Part shown: piece by piece, positions 21,158 through 33,486 of the stretch
Layout of the letters: each line of letters begins with the position of its first letter
Numbering within the stretch: position 1 is the stretch's first letter
Assembly (NCBI GenBank): GCA_025449115.1
Contig: JAHLKC010000105.1
Span: forward strand, 1 to 64,000
Direction of reading: 5' to 3'
From: Chytridium lagenaria
Taxonomy: Eukaryota > Chytridiomycota > Chytridiomycetes > Chytridiales > Chytridiaceae
Length of the DNA stretch: 64,000 bases
Made by a program: the position numbers and the translations under genes
The notes under the pieces: generated by a model
Seen by the model: the letters and a program-made list of their open reading frames with translations, nothing else
Database searches by the model: none
What the model was told of the DNA's origin: nothing

Positions 21158-21475
21158 ATGGAAGCATCAAAACAGCTCTTTGAAAAAGCAAAGCTTGGTG
21201 GGAATGCATGTCTCCAGAGAATATCAGTATAACATTCTACAGGCTTGCTAATGGGTGGAGCAACTGGGATGGCCGTCGGATTCCTTGTTGGAAGCTTTAC
21301 AGTCCTGAGGTACATGAGCGTTATCGTGTGAATAAACTGAAGGCTTCCAAAGGTACGGCCCTGGTGAACGAGGCTTTTGGGAACCATTGGGACCCAAATG
21401 ATTCAAACGGGAGGGTTCCTTGGCTTCATTTTCGGGCAAGTGTTTAATGTAGTGTCAGCATTCTTATTTTATTAG
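21158..21475 (+). CDS. MGR2/ROMO1-like mitochondrial inner-membrane protein
   Basis: Three exons read as a small two-helix membrane protein. Exon 1 (21158-21197) encodes MEASKQLFEKAKLG. Exon 2 (21243-21309) encodes LLMGGATGMAVGFLVGSFTVLR. Exon 3 (from 21353) starts YGPGERG and continues, after a one-base gap, into LGTIGTQMIQTGGFLGFIFGQVF. The Gly-rich first helix, the GPG turn and the second Gly-rich helix are the signature of Mgr2/ROMO1, a subunit of the TIM23 presequence translocase in the inner mitochondrial membrane. Introns are GTGGGA...CTACAG and GTACAT...CCAAAG. The missing base near 21372 sits in a GGCTTTTGGG context. A stop occurs at 21473-21475. About 80-90 residues is normal for the family. 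Confidence 0.75.
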
Positions 21476-21810
21476 TGTTGGAATGTTACTTCGGAGTGAA
21501 GACGAGTCCTTTGCATTTAACAACAAGCTTGCTCATCGGCGGTCAATGTTTGCACCAAAGCAAAGAATTCATATTGATCGATCAAACATTTGAGAATTCA
21601 GGATCGATCATGGCAGCTCTTGTTTCGTTACGCGTTTGCTTGAGAAACGGAATAAGATCTAAAAGCATCAACGTTTGTGCAAATAAATATATACTCAACT
21701 TGTTCCACCAGTTCCTCGTGCTAAAAGAGCCTTTAAGATATTAATTAATTGTATTAATGAGTTTCAAAACCTTTTGAATTCTTTCCGTTTGAACCTCAGG
21801 TGGAGCACCA

Positions 21811-23359
21811 TTATGCCCAACTTCGGCGCTTGCGGGCGGGAATGACAATGTAAACCGTTACCATTTGAATGTGCTTATCGCGAAATGCTCTCATCCCTTC
21901 GACGCACTTGTTGAAAATGTCTTTAGGGCTAAGGCATCCGTATTTGTGGAAGGTAAATCACGAATAAAACTACGGATGGAGTATGACTCGGCGACGGCGT
22001 CGATAAAGCGGCGATGCGGACCGGGCATGTAATTCCGCATTTCGTGGATGACTGAGACTGCTCGTGATTTTTGGACCTCGGGTTCTATATGTCCGTTTGT
22101 CAGGTTTACAGAGCTCGTAGAACCTGACGGGATCGTATAACTTGTGGGACTTGTAGGGCTCGTAGGACTCGTAGGGGTTTTAAGGCCCGTGGGGCTCGTG
22201 GGCTCGTGGGGCTTCTAGGGCCTGTAGTGCTTGAAGGGTCTGTGGATATCGTAGGTTGAAAACTGTCGTGGGAAACACCCAATGCCACATCCAGCACATG
22301 AATCAAAGTACTTTGCCCTGCACTTGCTCCGGCGTATTTACCGTATGTACCTTTGCGGCCGTTTTCTTCCCAAATCTCCTCACCATTCGGTACACATCCT
22401 TGACGTTTAACTCCCTCGTATAATACCCCTTTCGGAAGATCATCTGATTTCTCCCATCCATTCATGTAAGGGCGAACGCGATGGAAAAACACATGCGGAT
22501 CGGTCTGTAAAATGTGAATTAAAAAACTTCGAACGTTTTTTAAACCTACTTTTTCGTACATCCTCATTAAAACCGTCGTAATTTTGTTGATGGCCTCATG
22601 AATAATATGGAGGCCTTCTGAAAGTGCTTTCAAGTCATTATTCTCAATTGATTTAAGGCATTGAATGATTGCCGGGAGAGCGGGAGCACCAGCGGCCTCA
22701 ATGCCGACGCTAATGAGGAAAAACCATTCCTTGCAAATTAGCTCACAAAACTACAACACTCTCACTTCATCCATTCCACCCGAGAATATATGTTGCATCC
22801 CCATGTTGCTTAAATCCCACGGCCCTTCCGCGGTTGATTAAAAAAAAGTTGTAAAGTTCAACCGCCTTAACATAACGGCTTAGTAATGCGTTTACCAAGC
22901 CATATTTACCGAATATGTTATCACTGGCTTTAGTTCTAAAACTTCGCAAGCTTTACACCATGGCACAGCAATGGCCTCCGGAAGTACCTGAAGATACTCA
23001 ATGACTCATCTCATGGAGGATTCTACTTCAACTGCCTCCTCATTCTTTCCCCATACATAAGCTTGACCGATGAAGGATAGAACAAGGTACGCTCTTTGCC
23101 ATTCCCGAGTCGATGTCACTCTGCTTACATCCAGCAGCTCGAGCTTTCTCTTTGATCAGCGCCTTTTCAACTTTCATCTTGAATCTACCTTGTTCACACG
23201 ATCCCGCAACTGCCCAGCCAGCAACAACGTTCGAAGAATGTCCAAAATAGACTCCCAAGGTTCAAAGTAGGCGGGCAATCGTCTCAATGGAGGAGGATCG
23301 GCTGGAAGGAAGCCATGCTGAGGGTGAATGCCATAGTCGGTAAGCTTGGGGATGATCAT
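21811..23359 (-). CDS. Indoleamine 2,3-dioxygenase
   Basis: Haem enzyme that opens the indole ring of tryptophan to N-formylkynurenine, the first step of the kynurenine/NAD pathway in the cytosol. Exons from the start at 23359: DYGIHPQHGFLP and LRRLPAYFEPWE; LVLSFIGQAYVWG; PEAIAVPWCKACEVLELKPV; FFLISVGIEAAGAPALPAI; FFHRVRPYMNGWEKSDDLPKGV; YAGASAGQSTLIHVLDVALG; EMRNYMPGPHRRFIDAV; and finally FRDKHIQMVTVYIVIPA with the proximal haem-ligand histidine. Introns are about 40-60 nt. A Pro-Thr-Ser repeat tract (about 22110-22230) is inserted between the GASAGQS and MRNYMPGP blocks and holds a one-base gap. The stop at 21811 is the most likely but not certain. The start lies 130 bp from the divergent LST2-like gene. 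Confidence 0.9.
22110..22230 (-). repeat. Pro-Thr-Ser-coding short tandem repeat within the IDO gene
   Basis: On the coding strand short units of the type CCTACGAGT or CCCACGAGC recur, encoding PTS/PTSP repeats, followed by SGSTSSVNLTNGH. One missing C around 22190 changes frame within the tract, typical of repeat slippage or assembly error. Confidence 0.6.
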
Positions 23360-23489
23360 TTCTTACTTCCAGCAAGACAAACCCTTCCGTGAGGTTATAG
23401 GGCTAGCCTGTGGGTGTTGCACGGCGTGTACTAAAGCTGACAATTCAAAGATTCACAGACACCCTTCAACAAAACAAAAGTGATCAGAC

Positions 23490-24812
23490 ATGATGGCTTT
23501 TCACCAAACACGGGCTGCGTTCAATACACCCCCACCAACTGCCAATCCAGCTGCATCCGGCGCTTCATACATCTGCTCCTCCTAAATTCACACAAGGAAT
23601 AATGCATCTTCGAATGAGCTCACTACAGCCCAACAGCCTCCTCCTCCACCTGTATCAACCTTCTCCATTGCGCACATATTCCAGTATAAGAGCTGGAAGA
23701 TGATGCCTGGAGAGCAATATCCACGGTTGAACGAGAGCCAACCCTTGACATTATACTTTCATGCAGGTTACTTCATCATTGCTGTTCCTCGCTAATGATT
23801 TTAGATGAAAACCTTACACATGCAATCAAGGCATTAAAAAGAGTCCGCAACACCACTCAGCCTCCTTCCGCCGAAAAACAGAGAGAGTCCACCGATCTCA
23901 AAGACTCATGCTTGACACCATTATTTAATTTACTCAGACATGGACGAATGCATTAAAGCCAACCGTGACTACCGTCGCCAACTCCCTCCAGAAGATCAAC
24001 GTGAATTGGAGGGCGGTTTTTCCGAAAATATCCTATTTGCTGCCCAAGCGTTAAGTCGTGGCTTCAGGATTCGCGGGATCGAGCAGTTTACAACGGATTT
24101 GGTTCAACCGGCTCGCGAATTATCAGCGTCGGTGGAGGCACTGAAGTATCTTTTGAGATCAAGATCTCTTCATCGCCGGAAGCCTTACATGATGATTTGG
24201 CGGAAGTGTTTCGAGATTTTGATATCAAATGGACCGTTTTGAAATGAAAATATGTTTCTGTTACTTTTCTGTGACTTACACGGGTCGGCCGACGCGCGTT
24301 GATGAGACGGATATGTTCCAGGTGAAGGCATTATAAGTGTTTCTCTTTTCTAAATTTCTCAGGTATTGATGAGTGAGACCATTATCAGATCTATCGAACA
24401 AAAACTAGTGTCTTTAGACCAGATCTTATCATTTGATCCTGAAATCATCGTAATGATACCTCGATTGACCATTTTGAACGGTCTCGTGCATATGCCTGAC
24501 ATAGTCAACATGACAGACCACGAAAGCTCTTTTAGATGGTTCCGATCCAAAGCTGTGCTTCTGCAAAATGCGCAAAAGGACCTTTTAGATCTTCAACCCA
24601 ACGAGCTCACCTGTTTAGAGAGACTAATCGCTGATTCGGAGGATAGTCCGCTCCACAAAAAAGACGTAAACGCTTGCACGGATGAGGAACTTCGGCTTGA
24701 CGTCGTCAACAGGCTTTTCATAGTTATCTGCGGTGTCGCAGACGAGATTGCGAGAGCCCGTGAATTCGTACTTGTTATGCAAGCCGTCTTCCGAATGCAT
24801 TGCTTGCCATAG
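23490..24812 (+). CDS. LST2/ZFYVE28-like protein (no FYVE finger)
   Basis: Exons resemble the N-terminal helical domain of animal lateral signalling target protein 2. MDECIKANRDYR, LEGGFSENILFAAQALSRGFRIRG and LVQPARELSASVEAL (23940-24240) and, after an intron, ETIIRSIEQKLVSLDQILSFDPEIIVMIPRLTILNGLV (24366-24812) align by eye with the LST2 blocks MDECI...RDFR, LWFGAECLAAGS, LAKELTRSLEDV and PALMFTIPRLAIVCGLV. In animals LST2 acts on endosomes in receptor signalling and uses a C-terminal FYVE finger, which is absent here; the frame stops at 24810. The first exons are Pro-rich and uncertain; DENLTHAIKALKRVRNT at about 23803 is probably coding. The stop is 80 bp from the convergent F-box gene. 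Confidence 0.7.
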
Positions 24813-24891
24813 AAAGGCCTTCGCACAAAAGGAGAAAAAAGAAGCCATATATATATTACTCAGTCATTAATATAGTTGTATCATCAGTGTA

Positions 24892-26624
24892 TCAATTTTC
24901 CTCCTCCTCCCCAGTCTCATCCATATCCTCCCACCCATACCAAAACGACAACCCCGTTTCGGCGGCTTTACAAAAGTCCCTTTCATATTCCCCATCATTA
25001 TATCTAAAAGAAGCAAGGCGTGGACAGAACCGGTCGATGAACAACGTCATCCCCTCCTTCGTAGCAAAATTCTCATGATGGTTCCCAAACTCCACCACTT
25101 GGAGTCGAGGAAACTTTAAATTTCGACCTGATGGCGTTGATAAGAGTTTTGTAAAATTGATGTTTACGGGATCTAATCTCAGTTCCGTTAGACTAAGTTT
25201 GAGATCTAGTAATCCTTCCAAGCATTCATCCGTGATGCCTGACAACTCTAATGGTCGACCGGCTCGAAGCGACAATACTTTTAAATCCTTGCATCCTTTG
25301 GCTAAAGCAAGAACACCTCTGTTGGTGATAGGGATTTTGTTGTCAACAATCGGTATGTAGATATCATCATTTGTGTCAGGCGGTGTCAGAAACAGATGAA
25401 ACGTCACGAGTGATTTAAGGCTTTTACCAAGACTTTCAAGCCCTTTATCTGACGCTCTTCGCTGTTCCTCACTTTTTGGGTCTCCTCTTATCACCGTGAC
25501 GATCCTCAATCTCCGTAATGTGTTTCCACAAACAGCAAGAGCGTCAGCGATGGGATCAAGAGAGCAGGTCATGTACAAATCTGTTAGATGATTCAAAGCT
25601 GACAATACGGGTGAGACGACAGGCGCCTCGTAACCGCCATGAGTTCTGCTGAGCCAAAAAGAGCTTAATGCCGGAAAGCACGATAAGTCAATTGTCTTTG
25701 TATGTGACGAGGTGATGGTGGATTTTGAACCGTCCGTGTCGATATTGAGCATACGTAAATGCTTCATTCTTGAGGTTTGGAGAAGATGAGTTGAATTAAA
25801 TAGACTGGTTCTGAGCTCAACTATAATCAGCGTTTGTAAATTTGGGCGTTCTTGAAGTAACTTTCCGAGAGCGTCAGAAGCCGACTCATCCAGACAAAAC
25901 CGTATCCGAAGGTACTCTAGATTTGGGCAGAATTTTCGTAGTGCCTCCAAAGATGCTCCTGTTAATCCTAGTATCCCCTCAAAGCTGACGCCCTTGAGCC
26001 GAGATCCCAAGTGAGAGAGAATTGTCTCAACGTGGAATCCAGGACATGGTTATCGTCATGCTGGTATAGCCGAATCCTTGACAAAGGGTCGTTGGCATAG
26101 GCATTCCCTCATCCGCGTATTCTTCATCCGAAGGATCAAACACAGCAGGGTCGTGGAAAAATCGTATCTTGTCTAAACGTGGGCAAGCATCCGAATCTGT
26201 CTTAAAACATTCTCTTGCAGTGGAAGAGCAAATCTATCAAACGGTCAATATAATAAATTCAAAAGATAAACCTCGTCACCATCAACTGTTCAACTCCTGG
26301 ACCGATTTCCACCAACCGAGCATGATTGTTCAAATGATTTTGCGGCTTTACAACAGTCTTATGATCATCGCTTTTGGGCGACGGCAATGAGCCTGGATAT
26401 GTTGCGAAATCACACAAATCCGCCAACGGAATGACTCTCCAAAGGGAAGCAATAGCGGGTGCCGAGAATTGCCGACACACAAGTGCACATGATAATAAAT
26501 CATTAGGATCCAGATATGAAAGAGATTCTGCTATGATTTCTAAAGGGAGATGACGGCCTAACATGGAGACGGTCTTAATGGCCTCGATACCGTTGCTTTC
26601 TTTAAGCTTCTTCGGTATGTGCAT
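24892..26624 (-). CDS. F-box/leucine-rich repeat protein
   Basis: Exon 1 (from ATG 26624; alternative ATG 26564) encodes an F-box: MLGRHLPLEIIAESLSYLDP followed by DLLSCALVCRQFSAPAIASLWRVI. The large last exon (24892-26010) encodes LRR-type repeats: LRKFCPNLEYLRIRF, LLQERPNLQTLIIVEL, LALAKGCKDLKVLSLRAGRPL and FPRLQVVEFGNHHE, with an acidic GEEEEN end. A short middle exon lies between about 26010 and 26260 (DPAVFDPSDEEYADEG). F-box proteins bring substrates to SCF ubiquitin ligases through Skp1. Its start is only 39 bp from the divergent mevalonate kinase ATG, so they share a promoter region. The substrate is unknown. Confidence 0.85.
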
Positions 26625-26663
26625 AATTTCTTGCTTTATGTTGAGGGAGTGACAAATTTGATT

Positions 26664-28315
26664 ATGGCACCATCCGCTCGAAAGCATGTTCTTGTTAGAG
26701 CTCCGGGGAAGGTGATCTTGTTTGGAGAGCATGCCGTTGTATACGGGAAGGTAAGGCTTATTTAAACTCAAGTAAAAGTAATGAATAACTTACCAGAAAG
26801 CTCTTGCTGCAAGTCTTGGCTTACACACCTACACTTGCATAAAACGGCAAAGCGACTATGATGGCCTCGAATTCAATTTTCCGGATGTCGAATTGAAGAT
26901 GAAACTTTCCGCTGATTATTTATCGTCGTTATCTTACGGTAATTTCAATCAGTTTTCAAGGTTGACGAAATCTAGAGACGCGGGCTTCGTTAGAGCCCAC
27001 CACTTTTACTGATGCGCACAAAAAAAGCCTTGCTGGATCTGTGGAAAACTCTACATCTGAAGGAGCGAAGCAAGCAGCTTATGCAGCCTTGCATCTATTT
27101 CTTTGCATAGTACCAAAGTAATATGTTCGATTACGTGACATAGCTAATGTTTAGGAATTCTAAAGTTTCCGTTGAAGTGAGGTCTTTCATTCCTGTAGGA
27201 TCCGGTATGGGATCGTCCGCTTCTTTCAGTGTATGCCTTGCAGCTGGATTTTTGGTATACTCCGGGAAAATATCATACGATAAATGGGGTCGATTAAGTA
27301 AGGAAGACCTGGATCTTGTTAATCGTTGGGCGTTCGTATCTGAACAAATATTGCATGGCAATCCGTCTGGAATCGATAACACCATATGCACTTTTGGTTT
27401 GAAAAAAAGATTTTATCTCACGTCTGATTCTTTTAAAAGGAGGAGCTAGTTCTTATGTTAAAGGGGAAGATATGAAGCCGGTTGAAGGGTAAATGCCTTT
27501 ACATGTATTACAACTCATGCATCTAGACTATCGTCATTAGAATTTTTATTGACAAACACCATGGTTCCCAAAAACACAAAAGTGCAGGTAGAGAAGGTGC
27601 GGGAAAAGTTGAACAAGGTGAGTTATCTTGACCCACCAAGATTTTCAAGAACCTCTCTCGCGTGCTATTCTTGCAATGCTTAATAACTCTTTTTCTTGTT
27701 CGGAGGATGTAGTTTCCTCTTATCATAGGCAATGTTTTGCAGGCAATAGACGGTATAAGCCAAAGCTGTATGGATATATTTTCAGATAAAGGTATGGTCA
27801 TCTAATTAAGTACACCAACGGTCATAGAATATGGCGAAGCGAAGCGAATTGATGCACTAAAGGTGATGCTTTGGATATAGTATCATGCCTAACTGTTCAC
27901 TTTTTCCACGGGGTTTTTCTAAAATGTAAACAGTCGCTCATCGAGATGAATCATGAGCTTCTATCCGTCTGTGGAGTGAGCCATCCGGAAATAGAAAAAG
28001 TTCGGCGAATTGCGTCTTTATTCGGCTTTGTTTCAAAATTAACGGGAGCGGGCGGAGGCGGTTGTGTTTTGACATTTATCGGGGAAGGTAAAATGGCAGC
28101 GATAGTTAAAGATATAATATTTTAAAGGAGTATCATCCCATACAATTGATTCTGCCATAAAAGAATTAAAGGCTAAAGGATATGAATGCTACAGTACTTC
28201 GATTGCATGTGACGGGGTGCGTGTGGGACTGGAGGAAGAGGCCTCAATGCCGTTAAGCATGTTTCCTCTCAGCTCTCTCGAACTTCTGTTTCCAGAGGTC
28301 CCACACGTCAAGTGA
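26664..28315 (+). CDS. ERG12: Mevalonate kinase
   Basis: Phosphorylates mevalonate with ATP in the cytosolic isoprenoid/sterol pathway. Exon 1 is 26664-26750 (KVILFGEHAVVYGK, GHMP motif 1). Exon 2 starts at 26797 (ALAASLGLHTYTCIKRQ). Then LEPTTFTDAHKKSLAGSVEN; VEVRSFIPVGSGMGSSASFS (ATP-binding motif 2); QILHGNPSGIDNTICTFG|GASSYVKGEDM; LSSLEFLLTNTMVPKNTK; AIDGISQSCMDIFSDK; EYGEAKRIDALK; SLIEMNHELLSVCGVSHPEI; KLTGAGGGGCVLTFI (motif 3); and a last exon ending PEVPHVK at 28315. At least eight short GT-AG introns interrupt it. All three kinase motifs are present and I see no clear frame break. It converges with RCE1, 87 bp away. Confidence 0.93.
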
Positions 28316-28402
28316 TGGGATGGAACAAGGTTTCCGGAAATATTTTTGGCAGAAGAAAAGAAAAGAGAGCGACCCCGCATACAAACGCACCGATGATGAG
28401 TG

Positions 28403-29381
28403 CTAGCCGCAATTTAGATCATTTCTTCTCGGTTTCATACCATTCTTTTTATTGCGGGGGTTAGCGAAAGCAGAAAAGTCGGGAAATCCCATGTAATTGC
28501 AGAACATATGAGAAATAATGGGGGCAATGACGTTTCCGGTTTTGAGAAGGATATGCGTTGCAAATATCCCAAAGACGTACGTATAAATAAATTGGAATGC
28601 TAGATTTTGTTTAGCGTTCTTGCTTGGGCTCTGTTTACCTGAAGTTAAAACTGCCATTTTGAGAGCTTTTACGTTTTTACCGGAACGCACGAAAATCTCA
28701 AAGCCGTGATGAAAATGAGCTACGAATCTCAGTAATCAAAACATATTATGTAGGTTCAAACCAAATCCGAAAACCAGTGGAAGTAAATAAGTTGTTTGAG
28801 AAGAATTGATCCTGCGGAAAGTGCAATCGGCACCATGTAACTACGAAAGTAGAGCTCCTCAGAGATGGGTCCCTACAAATGGTAATGACAATATTAATCT
28901 AATGAAGAAACTTACAATAATGATGGATCTAATCCACATCAAAGTCCCAAACTCGTTCTTGAAGTTTGAGTTCTTTTGGAAAGGAAGTTCGGACTCCAGA
29001 TACTCTGATAGTAACGGTCCGAGAAAGAGAGCAACTGGTAACGCAAGGCCAACAACTATTGACGGGATGACGGCCGCAAAAGTAATTCCGGACATAGATA
29101 AATACGACAAAAACCCCATCTATCGATATGTTTAATACGAGTTTCTTTGATCATTTACTAACTCGAATACCACGTAAGTTCAGGTACATCCAGATGACGA
29201 CAGGCGCAATGATACAGTTTGCGGATACGATTTTGATTCGATGAACCATGACTCGCGGAGTGTTTCTGGGTAGCGAACGGATTTCTTTACTGCCGGTGTA
29301 CAATGATGCAACAAAGGCGATCATGCATATGATGCATGCCAGAGCAGCTTCTGTTGGGCTCAAAGACGATATGGCCACCAT
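28403..29381 (-). CDS. RCE1: CAAX prenyl protease 2 (Rce1 type)
   Basis: ER membrane protease that removes the last three residues of farnesylated or geranylgeranylated CAAX proteins. The start at 29381 opens MVAISSLSPTEAALACIICM, a first membrane segment. The following exons have IVVGLALPVALFLGPLLSEYLE; GPISEELYFRSYMVP with the catalytic EExxxR motif at 28843-28860; AHFHHGFE with the conserved histidines; and, last, FGIFATHILLKTGNVIAPIISHMFCNYMGFPDF, the second histidine motif of the CPBP family. Several hydrophobic segments fit a multi-pass protein. It ends at 28403. Confidence 0.88.
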
Positions 29382-29703
29382 GAATTGTCAGTGCTTAATT
29401 TACGTTTTACCATTCACGTTGACCAAGGTAGAATAAGAGGTTTGTTTACAAGTAACCATCAACACATCTCTCTGCTCATATCTCGGGCATCTTTACATAC
29501 TGAGGAATTGATAACTTATTCTCCTTTTGTTCGTTTTGCGCAAGTTTCAATAAAAAAAACCCCTGTAGATGAGATAAGGTGATACTTTAAATGTGAATCG
29601 AATTTCGTTTACCCTGCATTCACATTACTGACAAGACTAAGGGGATCGTATTCCCTGTCATAGACAACAAACCGTACTCTAAAAACGCAGGGTGAAAACA
29701 AGA

Positions 29704-32700
29704 ATGACAAACCTGATGGACATTCGACAACTCGCTTCGTTCTTCCGCTCGAGCAACTTCACAGATGAACAATCAGAATCCATCCAGCAGCTACAGATCC
29801 CTGTCATCCAGGAATTCGACGAGGTCAATATCAGCTTACTCTAAACAGCTCTCTTAAAGCTTCACAGGACGTATCGTTCATTCTAAAGCAAGGATGCATT
29901 GCTTTCAGAAACAATTCTCGTGGGGCATTATGGCTTTCCAAATTCATCGCATCTGCATTCTCCGTCCCAGCAGTGAGTAAACTTCTGCGATCACGCCGAA
30001 ATAACCACGCCGTTTATAAGAGACATCGACCAAAGTCGTTAAAGGATGAGGCTTCGAAAGCTTGTGCGATGTTTTTGAGTCAGTCTTTGAACAACGGTCT
30101 CACGAAAAACGAAGAGATTCTCGGCTGTCTTCATCCGTTGCTATTAATTTTAGAGCGACAACCATATCCTCCTAGCTTTGTAAGTCCAAAGCTTGTTGTT
30201 ATGACATTTTTGGTACGTTTTTTTTTTCACTCATCGCCATCATTGTTTAGGAGCTGGAGAACATCATTCGTTCCGTCACGCCATATGTTAAGCCACCGTT
30301 TTCATATCCCGTTCGTCTCGTTGCACTTTTATGCATAGAATCCGCAATATTAGGCCAGTCGTCACAGGTGTCTCTTCCACACGAAATAGTCATGGAGTGT
30401 ACCAACTGCGTGACAGATATGATTTTGTTTTCTACGGGTCAAGCCAATGGCGGTAATCAAGTAAATCGATCAGTTTTTGTAGAATCCTAATATGAATAGG
30501 GCCTACATGCATGCTTTAATATCATTCGCGCTACATTTAAACAATTGAAGAATGCTGCTGCAGCCGATCATCTTTTCAATATCTGTTGGAAACTGCTATT
30601 TCTGAATACTGAAGTAGATGTGGAGAAAGAGTCGAAGTTTGAGGATACATGGCTTGGAACTCGTATCGCTGCAAATAGCGTCCCCAATGTTTTATCATCT
30701 ACCAGACTATAGCTAATATTTGAAGCCTGGCTCTATCAAATACATCGCCTTGCAAAGCATTTATCTTATCTGCAAGGTTGGTATATTATTGTGAGGAAAA
30801 CAAGAATCAGTTCTTAACGAAGATTTAGGATTACGCTAAAATCGCTCAAACAAAGTTAGCGACTATTCTTGGATTCACTGGACAACCCAGACAGACATTG
30901 TTCATCTTTATTATACCAGAATACCCAGAGTTTATCAGACTTGTGGCTCTTGAGGTGTTAGGCATTGTTTTGGAAGCGTCGCGGCAAACTATTTCTTTTG
31001 CGGGTCCAAAGTGAGTGTTATGGAGAGTTATAGGTTCATAATTTAAGCCTGCCAGCCGAAAGATGTCTGGAAGCTTTGTATCGTTTTCGGAGAGCTTAGA
31101 CTATCAGATAGATCTATTGCATAATGGATTATTGCGACAACTTGAAGTGGAGGTGAATGAGAAGTGTAGAATTGTAAATACCAAGGTAATTGTTTAACAA
31201 GGTTACTTTGTTACCGGAACCAAAGTTGCTTTCAACCGTTAATATCATTTTTTGTTAGTGTCTGACGATTTTGCTGCAATGTACTCCATATAATCGTCTT
31301 CCTGTAGACTATAGACATTCCATTCTCGTTGCCTTTTCGAAATTTCAAGGTGCTCTACGAAATGAGGCGCCACTTTGACTTTTTAGACCTTCAAAAAAGC
31401 CCGTGCTTCTTCCTTGCCCTCGCGGAGCTCTACGAATCCGGTTATAAGGACACATCCCAATTTCAATCAGATGCCTCTTCTTTAAGTGCGCATAGCATTA
31501 CTACGCTATGCATGGATAAGTTGACGAAAATGGGACCACCTTTACTTTTAGCAGCGTGTGCCAGATTCCTTCGAGCCGTTGCGCGTCAGATTTTAGAATT
31601 ATTTTCCGAGAGATGGGACGTTATTAAAATCATATTATTGGATATATTACGGGTGGGCGCGACTGAGGTTAAAATTGAATGCTTGAAGATTGTTGGGGAG
31701 CTTATAAGTCAGCGTCATGCAGTGGTAAGTTGCTAAAGGTATAGCATTGCTCATGTAAACTTAACGCTGCCAAAGGAGGCGGTAGAAGCTTTGCTGCCAC
31801 AGTTTGTCGGAACATCACTTCGAGATAGCGAAAGTAAGGTTCGATTAGCTGCACTGGAAGCTATTTCAAGTATTCCCGAATCTGCGTTGGCTGGGTCCAC
31901 GGTATTAATAAGTAATTATGGGTTGTCTGATTTTTAAAGGATGACGGAATGAGAGAATTCTTCAATATTGTCAAAATTGGTATCGAGGACTCTGATAGTA
32001 ATGTCAGAGGAGCGGCATACAAAGTCATTGGAATGTTAATAGGATATGTGAATCTAATTCAGGTGAGTTAAACGTGATTTAACTAGCTTTCTTTCCGTTT
32101 TTTAAATCACTATTGGACACTAATAACAAACCAGAAATTGCCATTTCTCCACTCTGCCATCAAAATTATTCTTTTTCAACGTCCAGGCAAGCAAGGCTTG
32201 AGTGAGCGAATATGGCAATCATGGGCATTTGCAAATTTTCTTGACGCTATTTCGACGGATGAGGGCTCCGTCACGTTTAAATCTTTGTTTCCTAGTTCGG
32301 TTTGGAACACGGAATATCAACAGAAAATAAATCAGGAAGATCCTTTAGTGTTTTGTTTTGAAAAGGCTATTGCGTTTGCTGAGGATAACGAGAAGGTTTG
32401 TTTGATTTTTGTTTGGATTTACATAGTGAATATAACATTCTATAGTGTCGACCAAACGGTCTTCGGTCGATTGGAACGTTTTTTTCGTTAGCTTGCGATA
32501 ATTATTTACAAAGTGGCGGTGAAGGATCCGTCAAAAGAGCCGCTGATAACGTTGTTCAAAACCTAGAATCCGGGCCATTCAAGGTAGATACGAAACTCTC
32601 CGTATCTGTTTTAATACGTGCAGGTTCGATGGAATGCAGCCCGCGCCGCCCAAAACATACTATCTTCTTCCTGTCAATCCTCATGGAAAAAAGATCTAAT

Positions 32701-33140
32701 ATGGGCACTTGCAAGAGTTACTGGAACATGTCCGAATTTCAAGGTCCGAATTCATGCAGCGTCAGCACTGAGGCAAGTTAACAGCCTAAGCGATCTTGGA
32801 GGGAAAGGGCAATGTTCGGAGTTAGTGAAAGCGCTGGAGGAGTCGCTGAAAAATGTGGAGGATTTGGAAGGGGTGGCGTTTGGGGAGTTTCAGTATCAGA
32901 CGCAACTACGAGAGGAGGTTCGTGTCTTTTTTTCCGGCTGTAAACATGATTCTGACCGATTTCATTCAACGTTGATTTACCTTTGTCCCTAAACTTACAC
33001 TTTGCCAATTCTCCACCACCTTTAAACTTCCTTTCCTTCTTACTTAATTCGCCTTCACCACTCCACCACTGCCTCATGGTGTGCCACTTCTTTCACAGCT
33101 CCAACACCTTCTGACTGGGCTACCTCTTCTACGTGAATAA
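29704..33140 (+). CDS. HEATR6-like HEAT-repeat protein
   Basis: A many-exon gene from ATG 29704 (MTNLMDIRQLASFFRSSN). The middle exons are helical repeats: KVRLAALEAISSIPESALAG and NVRGAAYKVIGMLIGYVNLI are HEAT-type units. The C-terminus resembles HEATR6: VRWNAARAAQNILSSS, CPNFKVRIHAASALRQVNSL, EFQYQTQLREEV and, after an intron, LQHLLTGLPLLRE ending at 33138-33140. HEAT arrays scaffold protein contacts; the specific role of HEATR6 is poorly known. Introns are about 45-60 nt. Exon boundaries between 30300 and 32600 are only partly resolved. The start is 322 bp from the divergent RCE1. Confidence 0.75.
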
Positions 33141-33486
33141 AATAGAATTAAATGCCGTTTTTCATACTTCAGAACGTGCTCTGCGTTGATTGGCAAAAGT
33201 CACGCAAGCTGGCGAAACCCTTCTCTGCGCCATCCAAGCCAAGTTGGGCTCTATTTTCTCCGCCCACTCAAAACCGAAATCTTTTTGTGGACTTCTCCAA
33301 ACTGTTTTAGGACCTACTCCCTGTCCCCCCTGAGAGCGTGACCGATCCCTTGAAGTCGAACGACTTGCATTTATCTCTGCATCCGTCGCTAAACATCCAT
33401 TGCATCGCGATAATTCGCTGGGGAGCCGTTTAATCGTCTTGGAGGCAATATCAACATATTTTCTATCTTAATCAATCGTCTCCATC

